A stretch of DNA of 64,000 nucleotides from Hyphomonadaceae bacterium (GTDB taxonomy: Bacteria; Pseudomonadota; Alphaproteobacteria; Caulobacterales; Hyphomonadaceae). This document shows, one piece after another, positions 60,661-64,000 of the stretch. Position 1 is the first letter of the stretch; every line of letters begins with the position of its first letter. Location of the stretch: NCBI GenBank assembly GCA_016714495.1, contig JADKDU010000003.1:310001-374000 (forward strand), read 5' to 3'. The translations under genes and the position numbers were made by a program. The notes beneath the pieces are model-generated. The model searched no databases. It saw only the letters and a program-made list of their open reading frames with translations, and was not told where the DNA came from.

Positions 60661-61992
60661 ATGAAACGCCAACTTTTCGCTGCGACCTCTGCCGCGATCC
60701 TCGCGCTAGCCATCGCCTGCCCTCCCGAAGCGCCAAAGCCGGAAGTCGCCGCAGCGCCTCCCGCGCCGACCGTCGCCGATCCATCGGCCTCGTCAATCAC
60801 CATGGCGGCCGATCCGACCGCTCTTGGCTTCGACACCGCGGTCTTCGCGAAGGCCAAGACCGATCTGGAAGCCGACGTGAAATCCGGAACGATTCCTGGC
60901 GCTGTCCTACTCATCGCCAAGGGCGGCCAGGTCGTCGATGTCACCGCAGTCGGCACGGAAGGCCCGCGCGATGCTGACCCTATGACGCCCGAGACCATCT
61001 TCCGCATCTACTCGATGTCGAAGCCGATCGTCTCGATCGCCACGATGCAACTCGTGGAAGAAGGTAAGATCGCGCTCGAAGATCCGATTTCGAAATACAT
61101 CCCTGAATTCGCCAGCCCGAAAGTTCTGGAGAAGGACGGCAAGACTACCCGTCCGGCCGCCCGCGAAATCACGGTACGTGACCTCCTGAGCCACGAATCA
61201 GGCATGATCTACGGCGTGTTCGCAAAACCGGACCATCCGCTCGGCAAGCTCTATATGGCCGCTGGCGACGTGCGCTTCGACTTCACCGCGCTTGACCTGT
61301 CGAAAGCCATCGCTGGCCTGCCCCTCGCCTTCGACCCGGGCACAGCGTGGAATTACGGGCGCTCCACCGACGTCCTCGGCGCAGTGATCGAGATCGCCTC
61401 GGGAAAGTCGCTCGATGCCCTGCTCAACGAGAAGATTTTTGCCCCGCTCGGCATGGACGACACGCACTTCTACCTCGAAGCTGACGAGGCCAATCGCCTC
61501 GCTGAGGCGCCGACCACACTGAAAGCACCGCTCTCCACGCCGAAAATCGTGCAGCCCATGCTGTCGGGCGGCGGCGGCCTCAACTCCACGACGGAAGACT
61601 ATTTCCGTTTCGTCGAAATGCTGCGCAGCAAGGGTGAATATCGCGGTGTGCGCATCATCAAGCCGGAAACCCTCGACGCCATGCTCGTCGACCAGGTCGG
61701 CCCAACCGTTGATCGCAAGGCGTGGTTCTATGGCCCGCTCGGCGGTTTCGGTCTCGGCTTCGGGCTGCTGCCGATCGACATGAAGGACCCGGCCAAGGGC
61801 AATGTGTTCTCCTGGTCAGGCTATGCCGGCACCAACATGTGGGTCGATCCGAAGAACGACATCACCATGATCTTCATGATCCAGAACAACGAAACCATGG
61901 ACTATCCGATGAAGCTCCGTGAATGGGTCTATGGCGCCTACAAGAACCCGGCCGCCCTGGCGCCTGCTGCGCCCGCGGCTCCGGCCCAGTAA
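60661..61992 (+). CDS. Serine hydrolase / beta-lactamase-family lipoprotein
   Basis: 443 aa. N-terminus MKRQLFAATSAAILALAIAC gives a lipobox Cys20. Beta-lactamase class C / esterase fold with the nucleophile in SMSK (Ser118, Lys121), YGR in WNYGRSTDVLG, and GGGGLNSTTEDYFRF. C-terminal WVYGAY and an Ala/Pro tail. Substrate unknown; the EstB/D-aminopeptidase-like group includes esterases and peptidases. The gene starts just behind AGGAG and ends in a terminator. Confidence 0.9.
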   Translation: MKRQLFAATSAAILALAIACPPEAPKPEVAAAPPAPTVADPSASSITMAADPTALGFDTAVFAKAKTDLEADVKSGTIPGAVLLIAKGGQVVDVTAVGTEGPRDADPMTPETIFRIYSMSKPIVSIATMQLVEEGKIALEDPISKYIPEFASPKVLEKDGKTTRPAAREITVRDLLSHESGMIYGVFAKPDHPLGKLYMAAGDVRFDFTALDLSKAIAGLPLAFDPGTAWNYGRSTDVLGAVIEIASGKSLDALLNEKIFAPLGMDDTHFYLEADEANRLAEAPTTLKAPLSTPKIVQPMLSGGGGLNSTTEDYFRFVEMLRSKGEYRGVRIIKPETLDAMLVDQVGPTVDRKAWFYGPLGGFGLGFGLLPIDMKDPAKGNVFSWSGYAGTNMWVDPKNDITMIFMIQNNETMDYPMKLREWVYGAYKNPAALAPAAPAAPAQ

Positions 61993-62016
61993 AAATACAT
62001 ATTGCTTGACTGCGAG

Positions 62017-62046
62017 AAGCCCGGCCAAGACACCGGGCTTTTCTTT
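62017..62046. terminator. Terminator between serine hydrolase and TetR genes
   Basis: 8-bp stem AAGCCCGG / CCGGGCTT (62017-62024, 62033-62040) followed by TTTTCTTT on the plus strand. On the minus strand the 5' A-run is short, so it works mainly for the serine hydrolase. Confidence 0.82.
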
Positions 62047-62053
62047 CTGCGTA

Positions 62054-62680
62054 CTATGTCGGCGCCAGCGCCTTCAGCACGCTCTCCACTAGCCGCCGCG
62101 AGTACGCTTCCGGCACCGGCCCTCGCATCGCGATCAGGCGATGCCAGATCGGCCCGAACAGAAGCTCGGTCGCCAGATCGATGTCCCAGTCGCGCCGAAC
62201 CACACCCTTCAACGCCTGCTCCGCCAATATGTGGCGCAGCGGCACTTTCACGCTTTCCGAGAACCACGCGCGGAATATCTCGCCCGCATCGCTGTCATCC
62301 GCCGCCGCCAGCAGGGCCCCGCGCCAGGCATGCGCGCCATCGCCCGTGCGCACAGCCACCAGCATGGGTTCTATCAACGCTGCGATCCTGTCCCGCACAT
62401 CCGCATTGGCCGCCACAGGCGCCGGCCTTTCAGCCAGCGTCGCAAGTGCAGCGTCCACGGCGAGGCAAGCTGCCGATTTCCACCAGCGATAGATTGTCTG
62501 CTTGGACGCCTTGGCTGTCTTCGCCACGCGATCGACGGAGAAACCGCGCCAGCCATGCTCGGACAGCTCTGTATAGGCCGCCACCAGAACAGCGTTCGTG
62601 GACGCTTCGCTGCGCCGTGGGCCGACACGGCGCTTATCAACCTCTTCGGCGCTCGTCAGCGGAATGTCGTCGTCTGACAT
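62054..62680 (-). CDS. TetR/AcrR family transcriptional regulator
   Basis: 208 aa. N-terminal HTH at about 30-70: VLVAAYTELSEHGWRGFSVDRVAKTAKASKQTIYRWW, the TetR signature. The C-terminal ligand domain is FRAWFSESVKVPLRHILAEQALKGVVRRDWDIDLATELLFGPIWHRL, of the TetR_C_16/11-like group. Ligand unknown. Divergent from the carbonic anhydrase across a 163-nt gap with operator-like sequences. Confidence 0.9.
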   Translation of the reverse strand: MSDDDIPLTSAEEVDKRRVGPRRSEASTNAVLVAAYTELSEHGWRGFSVDRVAKTAKASKQTIYRWWKSAACLAVDAALATLAERPAPVAANADVRDRIAALIEPMLVAVRTGDGAHAWRGALLAAADDSDAGEIFRAWFSESVKVPLRHILAEQALKGVVRRDWDIDLATELLFGPIWHRLIAMRGPVPEAYSRRLVESVLKALAPT

Positions 62681-62740
62681 GACAGCCTCGTCTCAGCGGC
62701 TCTCGCCGCGAATACCGGTGCGGTGTTATCGAGGTCTAAC

Positions 62741-62755
62741 GGAACTGTTCGTTCC
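62741..62755. promoter_or_regulatory. Operator-like palindrome between TetR and carbonic anhydrase genes
   Basis: GGAAC-N5-GTTCC (62741-62745, 62751-62755), overlapping a GAACTGTTC palindrome. About 61 bp from the TetR start and 89 bp from the anhydrase start. The sequence AACGGAAC with GTTC half-sites resembles many TetR-family operators, so autoregulation is likely. Confidence 0.45.
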
Positions 62756-62843
62756 TTGTCAGGCCAACTCCAGCCACGAGTCAATGACCCGATCACCAAC
62801 AGGGTTTGCTTCTGGGCCGAACTTTCGCTAGCGACACGCCACC

Positions 62844-63521
62844 ATGATCGACTTTGCAGACGACGCTCAGGATTTGATCGCCGGCTATCGCCGTTTCCGC
62901 GCGAACCGCTATCGCGAAGCCCGTGATCTCTTCAAACGGCTCCGAGACGGGCAAGAACCGGCGACGATGATCATTGCGTGCGCAGACAGCCGCGCCGATC
63001 CGGCCATGATCTTCGACGCCGCGCCCGGCGAACTGTTCACCGTTCGCAACGTCGCCGCCCTTGTGCCTCCTTACGATGAATCCGGCGGCCTGCACGGGGT
63101 CTCCGCCGCCGTCGAATTCGCGGTGACGCGGCTCAAGGTGAAGCAGATTGTCGTCATGGGTCATGGCGGCTGCGGCGGCATCGCCGCTTCGCTCGCCGCC
63201 GCCGCCGACCGCCCTGTCGGCCACTTCATAGCTCCTTGGGTGGAGATTGCCGCTGATGCGCGGGACGTTGTGCTGCGTGACGAGAGCATTCTGCGCGCCG
63301 ACTGGCAGGAAGCCGTCGAACACGGCGCTGTTGGTCTATCGCTGGCGAACTTGCTAAGCTTTCCTTTTGTGCGTTCCGCCTACGAAAGCGGGCAGCTCGA
63401 CATGAACGGCGCCTGGTTCTCGATCGGCAAGGGAGAACTCCACTGGCGCAATCCCGAGACCGGCCAGTTCTCCGTGATCGCCGCCGAAGACGCGGCGATC
63501 GATCAGGACAACAAGATCTAG
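62844..63521 (+). CDS. Beta-class carbonic anhydrase
   Basis: 225 aa. Zinc and catalytic residues are in place: C46-A-D48-S-R50 (CADSR) and H107-G-G-C110 (GHGGCGG). Interconverts CO2 and bicarbonate. RNVAALVPPY and GVSAAVEFAVTRLKV are typical. Cytoplasmic. Convergent with the lipoprotein at the right end. Confidence 0.95.
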   Translation: MIDFADDAQDLIAGYRRFRANRYREARDLFKRLRDGQEPATMIIACADSRADPAMIFDAAPGELFTVRNVAALVPPYDESGGLHGVSAAVEFAVTRLKVKQIVVMGHGGCGGIAASLAAAADRPVGHFIAPWVEIAADARDVVLRDESILRADWQEAVEHGAVGLSLANLLSFPFVRSAYESGQLDMNGAWFSIGKGELHWRNPETGQFSVIAAEDAAIDQDNKI

Positions 63522-63528
63522 CTACCGC

Positions 63529-63990
63529 TCAATCGGCCGGACAAACCAGCGGTTGATCGGCGCTCACGCCGCCCGCGCCAACCTTTGTGATACGCCACCC
63601 ATCAGCGAATTTCCTGAGCGTGTAGGAACTCGCTCGATCCTTCGGCGGCAGCGGCGTTCCCCACGACGTCATGCGCGAGAACTTCATCCCGGCCCACGCG
63701 GCGTCAGCGCCTGTCATGCACGCCTTGATCTCGTGGATATCCGAATGGTCATAGCCTTGCGCCCGCAAACTGGCGAAGGTGTGCTTGAGGCTGCCGGTCT
63801 GCTCCGCAACGCTTGGCCCGGTCCGATAGAAGTCGCGCGCGATCCCTGCGGCATCGTGCTTGTTCCAGGTGGCCGTGTAGTCCCACATAAACTGCTCAAC
63901 AACCTTTGCCGGGGCAAGCGACGGGGCTGGGGGTGCGCTCTCGCATCCCGCGAGACACATCAGCAATGCAAGGCCGGCCTGCGTTCGCAT
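63529..63990 (-). CDS. Hypothetical lipoprotein, SnoaL/NTF2-like
   Basis: 153 aa. Lipobox MCLAGC (Cys16). The mature part VVEQFMWDYTATWNKHDAAGIARDFYR, TLRKFADGWRITKVGAGG resembles a cone-shaped SnoaL/NTF2-like fold, used widely for ligand binding. No specific function. Starts 11 nt from the right edge; upstream elements are outside the window. Confidence 0.7.
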   Translation of the reverse strand: MRTQAGLALLMCLAGCESAPPAPSLAPAKVVEQFMWDYTATWNKHDAAGIARDFYRTGPSVAEQTGSLKHTFASLRAQGYDHSDIHEIKACMTGADAAWAGMKFSRMTSWGTPLPPKDRASSYTLRKFADGWRITKVGAGGVSADQPLVCPAD

Positions 63991-64000
63991 TGGTTTGATC

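Noticed and set aside
1..64000. CRISPR arrays, IS elements, integrases, prophage genes
   Set aside because: No regularly spaced direct repeats, transposase motifs or phage structural proteins were seen.

Overview
The window looks like a high-GC alphaproteobacterial chromosome, most likely Caulobacterales or Hyphomonadaceae-like. Pointers are a diheme cytochrome / beta-helix pair of the HNE_0200 type named after Hyphomonas, a CC0125-type lipoprotein, UrcA and RcnB family proteins, a DUF1674 (SDHAF4) protein, a HisKA_2 kinase, the fabA-fabB-fabI set, and the htpX-rsmB-rpe-heparinase-purH neighbourhood. Placement rests on protein resemblance only; no rRNA or tRNA gene was recognised. I saw no phage, IS element, integrase or CRISPR array. 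Genes are packed tightly, with several stop-codon overlaps.

Layout. 0-3.2 kb: end of truB, then rpsO and pnp. 3.2-10.4 kb: an unpaired sensor kinase, a large membrane protein with ten CxxC motifs, and a run of exported proteins (UrcA, diheme cytochrome, beta-helix, RcnB). 10.6-14.1 kb: a phospholipase C-like/DUF4332 fusion, a small membrane protein, a lipoprotein made of two Cys-rich repeats, and a VWA protein. 14.2-24.1 kb: purH, a FlaA1/CapD-type sugar dehydratase, heparinase II/III-like protein, rpe, glycine-zipper lipoprotein, rsmB, htpX and DUF1674. 24-33 kb: glucokinase, Kef-type antiporter, CDF metal exporter, glycosyltransferase, aldehyde dehydrogenase and small exported proteins. 33-39 kb: a decayed GFA gene, a GreA/GreB-like factor, then coaBC, Dabb, dut, crotonase, PIF1/RecD-like helicase and MoeB/ThiF. 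39-44.5 kb: two tandem metallo-beta-lactamase paralogues, SH3 proteins and a hydroxyacid dehydrogenase. 44.6-48.4 kb: fabA, fabB, fabI. 49-60.5 kb: udk and rbfA, an alkylation-repair pair (mpg with an in-frame stop, plus ada), an SPFH/ribbon-helix-helix locus with a striking operator-like array, and the infB-ylxR-nusA-rimP operon. 60.6-64 kb: a serine hydrolase, TetR, beta-carbonic anhydrase and a lipoprotein.

How it fits together. The translation/RNA super-operon (rimP-nusA-ylxR-infB-rbfA-truB-rpsO-pnp in many relatives) is broken into three pieces here: rimP-to-infB and rbfA are on the minus strand about 4 kb apart, and truB-rpsO-pnp lies about 50 kb away on the plus strand. The most notable non-housekeeping items are the ten-CxxC membrane protein, the SPFH locus with three GATATC-type palindromes spaced exactly 11 bp, two clear cases of gene decay (GFA and mpg), and a perfect 14-bp hairpin in the predicted rimP leader.
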